64,000 bases of DNA from Mesorhizobium wenxiniae. GTDB taxonomy: Bacteria; Pseudomonadota; Alphaproteobacteria; Rhizobiales; Rhizobiaceae. Positions 1 through 8,788 of this stretch are shown piece by piece. The stretch lies in the NCBI RefSeq assembly GCF_002284535.1, contig NZ_NPKH01000016.1, forward strand, positions 124,001-188,000. The letters are read 5' to 3'. The notes beneath the pieces were generated by a model that worked only from the letters and a program-made list of their open reading frames with translations, was not told the DNA's origin and ran no database searches. The first letter of the stretch is position 1. Each line of letters opens with the position of its first letter. The translations under genes and the position numbers were made by a program.

Positions 1-928
1 GATGCGGACCCATGGCGGCTTGAATCAGCTCTTCCGGTGAGCGGCTGATCTCGGCCATCGAACTGGCGCCCTCCAGCGAGAAGCCGTCCTCGCCCTCGAC
101 CTTCAGGCGCACGACGGCTTGCTTCACGTCATCGATGGAAAAGCTGTCGTCGAACAGCCGGATGAACGGCCCGAGCGCTGCCGAGGCGTTGTTGTCCTTG
201 GCCTTGCCGAGCAACAACGCCGAGCGCCCTTCGATGTCGCGCAGATTGACGTCGTTGCCGAGCGTGGCGCCGACGATCTTGCCGCTGCTGGCGGCGATCA
301 TGGCGATCTCCGGCTCCGGATTGTTCCAGGTGGAAACCGGATGCAGGCCGACATCGGCGCCGAAGCCGACCGACGCCATCGGCTGGCATTTGGTGAAGAT
401 TTCAGCATCAGGGCCGATGCCTACTTCCAAATATTGCGACCAGGCGCCTCGCTGGATGAGCTTTGCCTTGATCTCCATCGCCTCCGGCGAGCCGGGCTTG
501 AGCTTCGACAGATCGTGACCGATCAGCCCGGCAATGTCGGCGCGAATGGCGTCAGCTTTTTCCGCCGAGCCGCGCGCCTGCTCCTCGATGACCCGTTCGA
601 GCAGGCTGACGACGAAGGTGACGCCCGACGCCTTGACCGCCTGCAGGTCGACCGGAGAAAGCAGGTACGGTTTTTGCGAATCGCGCGCGGCCTGGAAACT
701 GTTGGCGGCGATCGCATCAAGTGATCCGATCGGTTCGCCTCTGGCCGCCTGGACGTACCCTGCCGGGTCTGGCATCTCGCAGACGTCGCGCACGGTTGGT
801 GCCATGCTCAACGTGATGTCGAACACCGTGCCGTCGCGCACCGTGACCACCAGCGGATGGGACCTATCGCTTGTCCGGGCGCGGCCGATGAAGAGGCCCT
901 CGTTGGGCAGGAGAGTGGTATTCGTCAT
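1..928 (-). CDS. Fumarylacetoacetate hydrolase (FAH) family protein, C-terminus cut by window edge
   Basis: The frame is open leftward from an ATG at 928 to the window edge, giving 309 visible codons. It starts MTNTTLLPNEGLFIGRA and contains the WNNPEPE segment near residues 201-207, where FAH-fold enzymes carry metal-binding acidic residues. Family members of this type, often annotated as 2-keto-3-deoxy sugar-acid dehydratase or fumarylacetoacetase-like, are near 390 residues, so about 80 are missing. They cleave or dehydrate 2-keto acids using a divalent metal. It is transcribed divergently from the amine oxidoreductase at 1206, and the 277-bp gap probably holds both promoters. The substrate cannot be told from the sequence. 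Confidence 0.85.
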   Translation of the reverse strand, partial: MTNTTLLPNEGLFIGRARTSDRSHPLVVTVRDGTVFDITLSMAPTVRDVCEMPDPAGYVQAARGEPIGSLDAIAANSFQAARDSQKPYLLSPVDLQAVKASGVTFVVSLLERVIEEQARGSAEKADAIRADIAGLIGHDLSKLKPGSPEAMEIKAKLIQRGAWSQYLEVGIGPDAEIFTKCQPMASVGFGADVGLHPVSTWNNPEPEIAMIAASSGKIVGATLGNDVNLRDIEGRSALLLGKAKDNNASAALGPFIRLFDDSFSIDDVKQAVVRLKVEGEDGFSLEGASSMAEISRSPEELIQAAMGPH

Positions 929-1205
929 GGCTACGGTCCTCTGCTGTCTGGTTCTGCTGCGACGGTCGTCGCTGCCGGACCAATGGTTCACAAAGAGTCT
1001 GGCCAGCGGCGGCGGCACTTTCAACAAATTCCGGCCAAAGGTCTATCCCGTCCTCAAGGCGAGTTTTGTCAATCTGTCCGGGCGATCTCCGCGCTGCTTG
1101 ACGGTGATTGCCCTTGGCGTGTCCCAATTGCGAAGCGGAAACGAGCTTTCAAAATTATGAGATGGTGACTAGGATTTTCACAACGAACTGCACTCCAGGT
1201 GATCC
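929..1205. promoter_or_regulatory. Divergent intergenic region with a candidate regulator site
   Basis: This 277-bp gap separates the leftward FAH gene from the rightward oxidoreductase. It holds no convincing gene. At 1147-1160 lies TTTCAAAATTATGA, which closely matches the palindrome TTTCATGATTATGAAA at 2518-2533, upstream of the permease genes. The shared core suggests that one regulator acts on both units, most simply the XRE-cupin protein encoded at 5573-6181. This is inference from two sites only. Confidence 0.4.
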
Positions 1206-2486
1206 TTGCCCGCACCGTTTTCCGATCCGATCTGGCAGAAGCCGCAATCGGCCGCCGCACCCCAAGCGCTTGTCGGCGGTAAACCCGTCGATGTCGTCAT
1301 CATCGGCGGTGGCATCATGGGCTTGTCGACTGCGTTGCATGCAGCCCGGTTCGGCTTTGCCGTGCAGGTGCTGGAAGCCGGCGAGATCGGCCAAGGCGCA
1401 TCGGGCCTGAATGGCGGCCAGGTGATCCCCGGCCTGAAATATGATCCGGAATGGCTGCTGGAGCATTTTGGCGCCGAACGCGGCGAGATCCTCGTCAATT
1501 TTGCCGCCTCGACGGCGGACGCCGTCTTCGAATTGATCCGCGACGAGAAACTGGCGGTGCCGTTCGTTCGCAACGGCTGGATCCAGGCAGCGCACACCGA
1601 GACGGCGCTGAAGGCCGCGGCGAACAGGGACTGGCAATGGCGGAACCGCGGCGCCGATGTCCGGCTTCTGAGCCAGACCGAGATCGCCGCGTTGACCGGT
1701 GCGCAGGGCTATCTCGGCGGCTGGCTCGACCGCCGCGCCGGCGTGATCGATCCGCTTGCCTACACGTCGGAACTGGCTCGAATCGCCTCGGCCGCGGGCG
1801 TGAAGATCGCCGAGCACCAGAAGGCGACGCGCCTCGGCAAAAGCGTCGGCCTTTGGCGTATCTCGACGGAGGGCGGCGCCGAATTGCGAGCGAAGGCGGT
1901 CATTCTGGCGACGAACGCCTACACCGGCGATCTGCTCCCCGGTCTCGCCGAGACGATCGTTCCGCTGCACTCCTTCCAGATCGCGACAGCGCCGCTGCCG
2001 GCCGATCTGGCGGCCGGGATTCTGCCGGAGGGGCAGGCGGTATCGGATTCGCGCCGCATCCTCGTTTATTACCGCAAGAGTGCCGACGGGCGGCTGGTGC
2101 TTGGCGGGCGCGGCCGGATGGCGCTGCCGACCAGCGAAGGTGACTGGGCGCATCTCGAGCGCGCGCTGCTCCGGCTCTATCCCGCGCTGTCCGGAGTCGG
2201 CATCGAAAAGCGCTGGTTTGGCCGGGTGGCGATGACGCCGGATCACCTCCCGCATATTCACGAGCCCGAGCAGGGCCTGATGGCCGTGGTCGGCTGCCAG
2301 GGCCGTGGCGTCGGCCTGATGACTGCGCTTGGCGAGCGCATTGCCGGCTATCTGGCGAGCGGCGACGCTAGGCAATTGCCGTTCCCGGTCTCGCCGATCC
2401 GGCCGATACCGTTCCACGTCTTTCGGCAGGTCGGCGTCGCCGCGACGATCGCTTGGTATCGTACGCTGGATGCATTCGAGCGCTGA
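1206..2486 (+). CDS. FAD-dependent oxidoreductase, DadA/PuuB (DAO) family
   Basis: 426 residues starting at TTG 1206. The FAD-binding Rossmann motif GGGIMG is at residues 34-39 after a short N-terminal tail. The glycine-rich C-terminal segment GCQGRGVGLMTALGERIAGY is typical of the D-amino-acid oxidase fold. Relatives include gamma-glutamylputrescine oxidase and D-amino-acid dehydrogenase, which oxidise C-N bonds to an aldehyde or keto acid. The linked PotABCD-like importer and aldehyde dehydrogenase point to an amine or polyamine substrate. No glutamyl-putrescine synthetase is nearby, so the PuuB role is only an analogy. The TTG start was chosen because no good ATG precedes the Rossmann fold. 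Confidence 0.85.
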   Translation: MPAPFSDPIWQKPQSAAAPQALVGGKPVDVVIIGGGIMGLSTALHAARFGFAVQVLEAGEIGQGASGLNGGQVIPGLKYDPEWLLEHFGAERGEILVNFAASTADAVFELIRDEKLAVPFVRNGWIQAAHTETALKAAANRDWQWRNRGADVRLLSQTEIAALTGAQGYLGGWLDRRAGVIDPLAYTSELARIASAAGVKIAEHQKATRLGKSVGLWRISTEGGAELRAKAVILATNAYTGDLLPGLAETIVPLHSFQIATAPLPADLAAGILPEGQAVSDSRRILVYYRKSADGRLVLGGRGRMALPTSEGDWAHLERALLRLYPALSGVGIEKRWFGRVAMTPDHLPHIHEPEQGLMAVVGCQGRGVGLMTALGERIAGYLASGDARQLPFPVSPIRPIPFHVFRQVGVAATIAWYRTLDAFER

Positions 2487-2517
2487 TTTCCTACCGGCGT
2501 AGGAATCAGCTTGACAG

Positions 2518-2533
2518 TTTCATGATTATGAAA
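2518..2533. promoter_or_regulatory. Palindrome TTTCATGATTATGAAA, candidate operator
   Basis: Six-base arms TTTCAT and ATGAAA flank a GATT spacer, just downstream of a -35-like TTGACA at 2511-2516 and 37 bp before the permease ATG at 2570. A near copy lies at 1147-1160 upstream of the oxidoreductase. The position over a likely promoter suggests repressor binding, probably by the PuuR-like regulator in the same locus. Confidence 0.4.
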
Positions 2534-2569
2534 AACCTTTAGGGGATTTCAAATTCCGATGGGCATGCG

Positions 2570-3457
2570 ATGTCGACCATCGTTGCAAGGCAGCCACTGC
2601 CGAAGTCCCGGTCCTCGACGGGTTTCCGGTTGGCCATGCTGCTGCCGGGCGGGCTGGTCACCTTCTTCCTGATCCTGTTTGCGCTTGGTCTCGTACTTTT
2701 CCTCGCCTTTCGCGGCAATGACGGTTCGCTGCTGGGCGCCGGTTTCACCTTTGCGAATTTCATCACGGTGGCGTCGGATCCTCTGTACTGGACGGTAACG
2801 CTGCGCTCGCTGGCCATTGCCGGCCTGGTAACGCTGGCAACGGTCGTCACCGCCTATCCCGTCGCCTACTACCTTGCCTTCTATGCCGGACGGCGGCGCG
2901 GGCTGCTGTTGTTTCTGGTGACGCTGCCGTTCTGGACCAGCTATCTCCTGCGCGTCTTCGCCTGGAAGATCGTGCTGGCCTATAATGGCGTGCTGAACTC
3001 GGCGCTCGTCGAAAGCGGCATCTGGTCCGAACCGATACTGGCGTTTCTCAACACGCCCGCCGCCGTCGTCGTCACGCTGGCTCACGCCTATGCGCCGTTC
3101 GCTATCCTGCCCATCTATGTGGCGCTGGACACGATTCCGAAATCGCTGCTCGAAGCTGCTTCCGACCTCGGCGCCAGGCCGTTCACCAGCTTCCGCCGCG
3201 TCGTGCTGCCGAATTCGATGCCAGGGGTGCTGGCGGCTGCTCTCGTCGTCTTCGTGCCGACGGTCGGCGACTATGTCACTCCGGCGCTGGTCGGCGGCCC
3301 TGCCAGCACCATGATCGGTTCGCTGATCCAGGCCCAGTTCGGCAAGGCCAATGACTGGCCGTTCGGCGCCGCACTCGCCGTCGCCGTCATGCTGGTCATC
3401 CTTGCCGTGGTGCTGGTGGTGCGTTCCGCCGACCGCAGATTTGGCAGCCGGACATGA
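2570..3457 (+). CDS. ABC transporter permease, PotB-like (spermidine/putrescine type)
   Basis: 295 residues with about six hydrophobic segments. The cytoplasmic EAA loop, beginning EAASDLGARPFTSFRR near residue 193, docks the ATPase. The N-terminal half (LPGGLVTFFLILFALGLVLF) is a typical first transmembrane helix of the PotB/HisM class. It forms the inner-membrane channel with the permease at 3454, and the two genes overlap by 4 bp. The binding protein and the ATPase are downstream in the same direction, completing one importer. The polyamine assignment rests on family resemblance and the linked amine oxidoreductase. Confidence 0.88.
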   Translation: MSTIVARQPLPKSRSSTGFRLAMLLPGGLVTFFLILFALGLVLFLAFRGNDGSLLGAGFTFANFITVASDPLYWTVTLRSLAIAGLVTLATVVTAYPVAYYLAFYAGRRRGLLLFLVTLPFWTSYLLRVFAWKIVLAYNGVLNSALVESGIWSEPILAFLNTPAAVVVTLAHAYAPFAILPIYVALDTIPKSLLEAASDLGARPFTSFRRVVLPNSMPGVLAAALVVFVPTVGDYVTPALVGGPASTMIGSLIQAQFGKANDWPFGAALAVAVMLVILAVVLVVRSADRRFGSRT

Positions 3458-4332
3458 ACACGGCGCGTATCGATGCAAAGCAGGGCGGCGGTTGGCTGGG
3501 CGCCTATGTCCTTGCCTATCTGGTGTTCCTGTACTTGCCGATACTGCTGATCCCGCTGTTTTCCTTCAACAATTCGATCCAGGCGGCGTTTCCGCTGCAA
3601 GGCTTCACGTTGGAGTGGTACGCGACGCTGTTCGGCAATTCGGCGCTGTCCGGCGCGCTTGGGAACAGCCTCGTCATCGGTGCAACTGCCGCCACCGGCG
3701 CGACGCTCTGCGGCATCACAGTGTCGTATATGGACCTCTACGGCCGCTCGCCGCTTGCCGCCACTATCAGCGCCATCGCGCGGCTACCGATCCTGATCCC
3801 CGGCGTGATCGTCGGCATCTCGCTGCTGATACTGGTCAACCTCATTGGGTTCGGGCCGTCACGCACTGCCATCGTGCTCGGCCACATATTGGTGGCGCTG
3901 CCGACGACGGTGGTGATCATGAAAAGCCGCTTCGCTGCCATCCCGAAGACGATCCGCGAGGCCGCGCTCGATCTCGGCGCTTCCGATTGGACGACATTCA
4001 GACGGGTCATGCTGCCGCTCAGCCTGCCCGCCATTGTGTCAGCGTTCATGCTGGCCTTCCTGACCTCCTTCGACGAGTTCATCGTCGCCTTCTTCCTCGC
4101 CGGCACCGAGCCGACGCTGCCGCTTTACATCTGGAGCCAGCTGCGATTCCCCAAGTCGCTGCCGACCGTCATGGCGCTGGGCACGACCATCCTGGCCGTG
4201 TCATTCGTCATCGCGGCAATTGCCGAAATCCTGCGTCATCGCGGGCTCGCCGCCGCCCAACGGCCGGTGCCCGCCGACCTGTCCAAACCAGAAGAAACCG
4301 AAAGAGGAGAACTGCAATGGCATTCGACCTGA
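3454..4332 (+). CDS. ABC transporter permease, PotC-like
   Basis: 292 residues, starting inside the stop region of the upstream permease (ATGA overlap). Several transmembrane helices and the EAA loop EAALDLGASDWTTFRR near residue 169 mark it as the second membrane subunit. The C-terminal tail after the last helix is hydrophilic and covers the ribosome binding site of the next gene, so its stop lies 16 bp inside the binding-protein gene. This arrangement suggests translational coupling. Together with the PotB-like partner it forms the heterodimeric channel of a polyamine-type importer. Confidence 0.88.
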   Translation: MNTARIDAKQGGGWLGAYVLAYLVFLYLPILLIPLFSFNNSIQAAFPLQGFTLEWYATLFGNSALSGALGNSLVIGATAATGATLCGITVSYMDLYGRSPLAATISAIARLPILIPGVIVGISLLILVNLIGFGPSRTAIVLGHILVALPTTVVIMKSRFAAIPKTIREAALDLGASDWTTFRRVMLPLSLPAIVSAFMLAFLTSFDEFIVAFFLAGTEPTLPLYIWSQLRFPKSLPTVMALGTTILAVSFVIAAIAEILRHRGLAAAQRPVPADLSKPEETERGELQWHST

Positions 4333-5387
4333 AATCGATAAATCGCAAGACAGTCCAAGCCGGATTGGCAGCCTTCGCGTTGGCGCTTTCGTCGACCGTC
4401 GCGCTTGCGGCCGACAAGTTGCAATATTTCACCTGGTCGGGCTACGAACTGCCCGAGTTCAACAAGAGCTTCCTCGCCGCACACCCCGATGGCGTCGAGG
4501 CCTCGATGTTCGGCGACGACGATGACGCCTTCACCAAGGTCAAGGCCGGCTTCCGCCCTGATGTCGCGCATCCGTGCTACGACAAGGTGGCGCGCTGGAA
4601 CAAGGAAGGCCTGCTGCAGCCGATCGACACCAAGCGCATCAAGAACTGGGATTCGATCTTTCCGGTCTTCAAGAACCTGCCCGACCTGCAGGCCGGCGAC
4701 GGCAAGGTCTGGATGGTGCCGTGGGACTGGGGCAACACATCGATCCTCTACCGCACCGATCTGGTGAAGAACCCGGAACCGAGCTGGAACCTTTTGTGGG
4801 ACAAGCAGTACGCCGGGCGCATGGCGACGATCGACGCCGTCCACGACACGCCGGTGGTGGCGGCGCTTCTCGCCGGCGTCAATCCGTTCGACATGACGCC
4901 AGAGCAGATGGACAAGGTCGCGGAAAAATTGCGCGAGCAGCGCCCGCTGCTCTCGAACTACACCACCGACATGACCTCGGTCGAACAGGCGCTGGCCAGC
5001 GGCCAGCTTGTCGCCGCCATGACCTGGAACGCGTCGGCCACCTCGCTCAAGAAGCAGGGCGTGCCTGTCGAGTTCATGAAGCCTAGGGAAGGCATGCTGA
5101 CCTGGGCGTGCGGCTTCGTCATGCTCAAGGACGCCAAGAATGTCGACCTCGCCTATGACTTCATCAACAGCCGGCTGGAGACGGATTCGGGAAAATACCT
5201 GATCCAGGCCTATGGTTACGGCAGCTCCAACAGCTCGGCCTTCGCCGCGGTGCCGAAGGAGGAGCTGGAAAAGCTGCAGCTGCCGTCCGATCCGGAAGTG
5301 ATGCTGAAGACCACCGTCTTCACCGGGCCGATGAAGCAGAATGACGAACTCGCCAAGATGTTCGAGAAGGTCAAGGCAGGCGGCTGA
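4317..5387 (+). CDS. Periplasmic solute-binding protein, PotD-like
   Basis: 356 residues. The start is ATG 4317, preceded by the strong Shine-Dalgarno AGAGGAG at about 4302. A Sec signal peptide ends near ALA-AD, around residue 31, and is followed by DKLQYFTWSGYELPEFNKSF, the usual first strand of PotD/PotF-type proteins. It captures substrate in the periplasm and delivers it to the permease pair just upstream. Conserved aromatic and acidic stretches such as VPWDWGNTSILYRTD fit polyamine-type ligands, but the ligand is not proven. The gene is followed directly by a mosaic palindromic repeat. Confidence 0.88.
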   Translation: MAFDLKSINRKTVQAGLAAFALALSSTVALAADKLQYFTWSGYELPEFNKSFLAAHPDGVEASMFGDDDDAFTKVKAGFRPDVAHPCYDKVARWNKEGLLQPIDTKRIKNWDSIFPVFKNLPDLQAGDGKVWMVPWDWGNTSILYRTDLVKNPEPSWNLLWDKQYAGRMATIDAVHDTPVVAALLAGVNPFDMTPEQMDKVAEKLREQRPLLSNYTTDMTSVEQALASGQLVAAMTWNASATSLKKQGVPVEFMKPREGMLTWACGFVMLKDAKNVDLAYDFINSRLETDSGKYLIQAYGYGSSNSSAFAAVPKEELEKLQLPSDPEVMLKTTVFTGPMKQNDELAKMFEKVKAGG

Positions 5388-5397
5388 GTTCGCTCTT

Positions 5398-5544
5398 CCT
5401 TCTCCCCTTGTAGGAGAAGGTGGATCGGCGCGTAGCGTCGAGACGGTTGAGGGGTGCTCGACGGAATGCGGGGTTTGCCAAGCTGGAACACCCCTCATCC
5501 GACCGAGCTTCGCTCGGCCACCTTCTTCCACAACGGGGAGAAGG
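5398..5544. repeat. RIME-like mosaic palindromic element
   Basis: This 147-bp element has inverted ends (CCTTCTCCCC at 5398 against GGGGAGAAGG at 5535) and an inner inverted pair GAGGGGTG / CACCCCTC. Elements of this style, with GGAGAAGGTGG and GAGCTTCGCTCGG cores, are scattered between genes in rhizobial genomes (RIME class). It sits between the binding-protein gene and the regulator gene inside one operon, where folded RNA could stabilise the upstream message or reduce readthrough. The family name is from memory and was not searched. Confidence 0.75.
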
Positions 5545-5572
5545 GAAAGCGCTGGCAAACGAGGAAGTATGC

Positions 5573-6181
5573 ATGGACATGCTGAACGAAGCGGCTGAAA
5601 AGCCGAAAGACGACGCCGACGTGCGGGTCGGCCGGCGCGTGCGGGCGCTTAGGCTGGAACGCAATCTTTCGCTGGCCGAGCTTGCCGCCAAGGCCGGCGT
5701 TTCGATCGGGGCGCTCAGCCAGATCGAGCGTGGCCTGTCCTCGCTTCGCGTCAAAGTGATCTGGCCGCTTGCCGCCGCTCTCGATATCGAGCCGTCGGCG
5801 CTGATCGCCGACGGCAACGGTGCCGGCAACGATCTCTATTGCGTGCGGGCCAACAGCCGTCGGCAGATCCCGGTGAAATCTGAAGGCATCGCCAAGGCGC
5901 TGCTGTCGCCGCCGGCCGCCACGCTCACCGGCATGCTGGTGACGGTGGAAGCCGGTGGTGGCACCGTCGAAGCCTACGCCCATCCCGGCCACGAATTCGG
6001 TTTCGTCCTGTCGGGCGAAGTCGAACTCGTGGTCGATTCAACCACCTATGGGCTGAAGACCGGCGACAGCTTCGCCTTCAAGAGCACCTTATTGCATGCC
6101 TTCCGCAATCCGGGCGCCGAGCGCTGCCAGATTCTCTGGGTCAACACGACCAAGCCGTCCGAGGTTCGCGATGGCGCCTGA
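5573..6181 (+). CDS. XRE-family regulator with C-terminal cupin domain, PuuR-like
   Basis: 202 residues from ATG 5573, with GAGGAAG upstream at 5561. Residues about 17-70 are an XRE helix-turn-helix (LSLAELAAKAGVSIGALSQI). Residues about 105-190 form a cupin with HPGHEFGFVLSGEVEL. This layout matches PuuR-type repressors that sense a small ligand, such as a polyamine, in the cupin barrel. The stop overlaps the start of the next ATPase gene, so it is co-transcribed with the transporter it probably controls. The palindromes at 1147 and 2518 are candidate sites. Confidence 0.87.
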   Translation: MDMLNEAAEKPKDDADVRVGRRVRALRLERNLSLAELAAKAGVSIGALSQIERGLSSLRVKVIWPLAAALDIEPSALIADGNGAGNDLYCVRANSRRQIPVKSEGIAKALLSPPAATLTGMLVTVEAGGGTVEAYAHPGHEFGFVLSGEVELVVDSTTYGLKTGDSFAFKSTLLHAFRNPGAERCQILWVNTTKPSEVRDGA

Positions 6182-7256
6182 ACCTCTCGTCCGGCTGGAT
6201 GCGGTCTCGAAGATTTTCCCCGGCGGCATCGTCGGTCTCGACGCCGTCGATCTCGACATTGCCCGCGGCGAGTTCCTGACCTTGCTCGGGCCCTCCGGCT
6301 GCGGCAAAACCACCAGCCTGCGGGTGATCGCCGGTTTCGAAAGCCCATCGAGCGGACGGGTGTTGCTCGAAGGCCGTGACATCACTTCGCTGCGGCCGTT
6401 CGACCGGCCGGTCAACACCGTGTTTCAGGACTATGCGCTGTTTCCGCACATGGACGTCGCCGAAAATGTCGGCTTTGGCCTGTCGCTGCGCAAGCTTTCT
6501 GGGGCTGAACAGGCAAAGCGCGTCGGCGAAGCGCTCGACATAGTCGGCCTTGCCGAGAAGCTCGGTGCCCGCGTGTTCGAATTGTCGGGCGGCCAGCGCC
6601 AGCGCGTCGCGCTCGCCCGTGCGATTGTCTGCGAACCGCGTGTGCTGTTGCTCGACGAGCCGCTGTCGGCGCTCGACGCGCATCTGCGCGAACAGATGCA
6701 GGTAGAATTGAAGCGGCTGCAGTCGCGGCTCGGCACCACTTTCGTCATGGTCACCCACGACCAGACCGAGGCCCTGTCGATCTCCGACCGCATCGTCGTC
6801 ATGAACAAGGGCCGCATCGAGCAGATCGCACCGCCGGCCACGCTCTACGACAGGCCCGCCACAAAATTCGTCGCCAGTTTTATCGGCACGATGAATCTGC
6901 TGCAGTCGCGCTTTGTCGGCCGTGACGGCGATCGATTGCGTTTCAGCGCCGGCGCCCTACCGCTCGAAGCCACGTCGGAAACCGGCGAAGCGCCCGGAGA
7001 AGGCGCGGTGCGAACCATCGGTGTGCGTCCGGAGGATCTTTTAGCGACGACCGAAGCAGCGACCGGCGCCGCGCCGGTGCGGGTGAGCAGCATCGTCTTT
7101 CACGGCCGCACCCTGCGCCTGCACGCCGAATTGTCTCAGGGGATACCAGTGGTGATCGATGCGCCACGCCGGGCGGAAGGTTTTCAATTCAGCGTCGGCG
7201 ATGTGGCGCATATCAGCCTGCGCCGCGGCGCTAACTGCCCTATGCTGCCTGGCTGA
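6171..7256 (+). CDS. ABC transporter ATP-binding protein, PotA-like
   Basis: 361 residues from ATG 6171, overlapping the regulator stop by 11 bp. Walker A GPSGCGKTT is at residues 40-48, the signature LSGGQRQRVALARAI near 139 and Walker B VLLLDEP near 157, followed by a TOBE-like C-terminal domain. It energises the PotBC-like permeases upstream. The regulator gene sits between the ATPase and the rest of the transporter, which is a little unusual, but all genes run in one direction. Polyamine specificity is inferred from the neighbours. Confidence 0.9.
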   Translation: MAPEPLVRLDAVSKIFPGGIVGLDAVDLDIARGEFLTLLGPSGCGKTTSLRVIAGFESPSSGRVLLEGRDITSLRPFDRPVNTVFQDYALFPHMDVAENVGFGLSLRKLSGAEQAKRVGEALDIVGLAEKLGARVFELSGGQRQRVALARAIVCEPRVLLLDEPLSALDAHLREQMQVELKRLQSRLGTTFVMVTHDQTEALSISDRIVVMNKGRIEQIAPPATLYDRPATKFVASFIGTMNLLQSRFVGRDGDRLRFSAGALPLEATSETGEAPGEGAVRTIGVRPEDLLATTEAATGAAPVRVSSIVFHGRTLRLHAELSQGIPVVIDAPRRAEGFQFSVGDVAHISLRRGANCPMLPG

Positions 7257-7294
7257 TCTGATCCCCATCCTTCCAAAAAACCGGAGCATAACCC

Positions 7295-8722
7295 ATGAGC
7301 AATCACCTGAACTTCTTCATCGACGGAAAATGGGTCGCGCCCGTAGTGCCGGCAACGCTGGACGTGATCGATCCATCCACCGAGGAGGCCTATACGAAAA
7401 TCTCCGTCGGTGGGAAGGCGGATGTGGATCGCGCTGTGGCAGCGGCGAAGGCGGCCTTTCCGGCCTTCTCGCAGACCAGCAAGGCCGAGCGCCTGAAGCT
7501 GCTGAAGCGCATCCTGGAAGTCTACAACGAGCGCTACGAGGACATCGCGCAGGCTGTCAGCCAGGAGATGGGCGCGCCGATCACCTGGGCGCGCGAGGCG
7601 CAGGCCTGGGCGGGCAGGGCGCATATGGAGTCCACCATCAAGGCGCTGGAGGATTACGAATTCAGCGAGAAGCGCGGCACCACCATGGTGGTCAAGGAGC
7701 CGATCGGCGTCTGCGCGCTGATCACGCCGTGGAACTGGCCGCTCAACCAGATCGTCTGCAAGGTGGCGCCGGCGATCGCCGCCGGCTGCACGGTCGTGCT
7801 AAAGCCTTCCGAGATCGCGCCGATCAGCGGCGTCATCTTTTCGGAAGTGATGGGAGCGGCCGGCACGCCGAAGGGCGTCTACAACATGGTCAACGGCACC
7901 GGTCCGGATGTCGGACAGGTCATGGCCGGCCATCCCGACGTCGACATGGTCTCGTTCACCGGTTCGACCCGGGCCGGCATCATCGTCGCCAAAACAGCGG
8001 CCGAGACGGTCAAGCGCGTCGCGCAGGAGCTCGGCGGCAAGTCGGCCAACATCGTGCTGCCCGATGCCGATCTCGAGAAGGCCGTGCGCAAGGGCGTCAA
8101 CGCCTGTTTCGGCAATAGCGGCCAATCCTGCGATGCGCCGACGCGCATGCTGGTGCCGGCCGGCCGCCACGACGAGGCGCTTGCGATCGCCAAGAAGACA
8201 GCCGAGGCGCACAAGGTCGGCGATCCGCGCTCGGAAGAAACCAAGCTCGGGCCGGTGGTCAGCAACATCCAGTTCGACAAGATCCAGCGGCTGATCGAGG
8301 CCGGCATCGCCGAGGGTGCGACACTGGTCACCGGAGGTCCGGGCCGGCCGGAGCACCTCAATCGCGGCTACTATGTCAGGCCGACCGTCTTCGGCCACGT
8401 CACACCAGGCATGACAATCGAGCGGGAAGAAATCTTCGGGCCGGTGCTTTCGGTCATGTCCTACGATGACGATGACGACGCGGTGAAGATCGCCAACGAC
8501 ACCGTCTATGGCCTCGCCGCCTATGTGCAGTCAGGGGACATCGACCACGCACGCAAGATCGCTGGCCGCCTGCGCGCCGGGCAGGTCTCGATCAACTATC
8601 CGGAGTGGGACACATTCGCGCCCTTCGGCGGCTACAAGCAGTCGGGTAATGGCCGCGAATATGCCGACTGGGCGATCCATGACTTCCTCGAGATCAAGGG
8701 CATCATCGGCTACGGCGCCTAG
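7295..8722 (+). CDS. NAD(P)-dependent aldehyde dehydrogenase
   Basis: 475 residues, full length for the ALDH superfamily. The landmarks are ITPWNWPLNQI, the glutamate motif QELGGKSANIVLPDADL, and the catalytic cysteine at residue 279 in GQSCDAPTRM. The C-terminal PFGGYKQSGNGREYADW is the usual oligomerisation segment. It would oxidise the aldehyde made by the FAD oxidoreductase at the head of the locus to an acid, as in PuuC- or GabD-type steps. It is the last gene of the rightward unit, 38 bp after the ATPase gene. The exact aldehyde is not resolvable. Confidence 0.9.
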   Translation: MSNHLNFFIDGKWVAPVVPATLDVIDPSTEEAYTKISVGGKADVDRAVAAAKAAFPAFSQTSKAERLKLLKRILEVYNERYEDIAQAVSQEMGAPITWAREAQAWAGRAHMESTIKALEDYEFSEKRGTTMVVKEPIGVCALITPWNWPLNQIVCKVAPAIAAGCTVVLKPSEIAPISGVIFSEVMGAAGTPKGVYNMVNGTGPDVGQVMAGHPDVDMVSFTGSTRAGIIVAKTAAETVKRVAQELGGKSANIVLPDADLEKAVRKGVNACFGNSGQSCDAPTRMLVPAGRHDEALAIAKKTAEAHKVGDPRSEETKLGPVVSNIQFDKIQRLIEAGIAEGATLVTGGPGRPEHLNRGYYVRPTVFGHVTPGMTIEREEIFGPVLSVMSYDDDDDAVKIANDTVYGLAAYVQSGDIDHARKIAGRLRAGQVSINYPEWDTFAPFGGYKQSGNGREYADWAIHDFLEIKGIIGYGA

Positions 8723-8788
8723 CGCATGACTGCGAACAGCGCCGCGTGTCCAAGAAGGACGCGCGGCGCGGCGCGTGGCATAGCCAAG

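Noticed and set aside
1155..2417. Long open frame antisense to the FAD oxidoreductase
   Set aside because: It has no protein-family features, is rich in Arg/Gln/Asp as expected of GC-rich antisense frames, and lies entirely under a clear gene.
4236..5558. 440-codon open frame antisense to the PotD-like gene
   Set aside because: Low-complexity His/Arg/Gly composition and full overlap with a well-supported gene mark it as a shadow frame.
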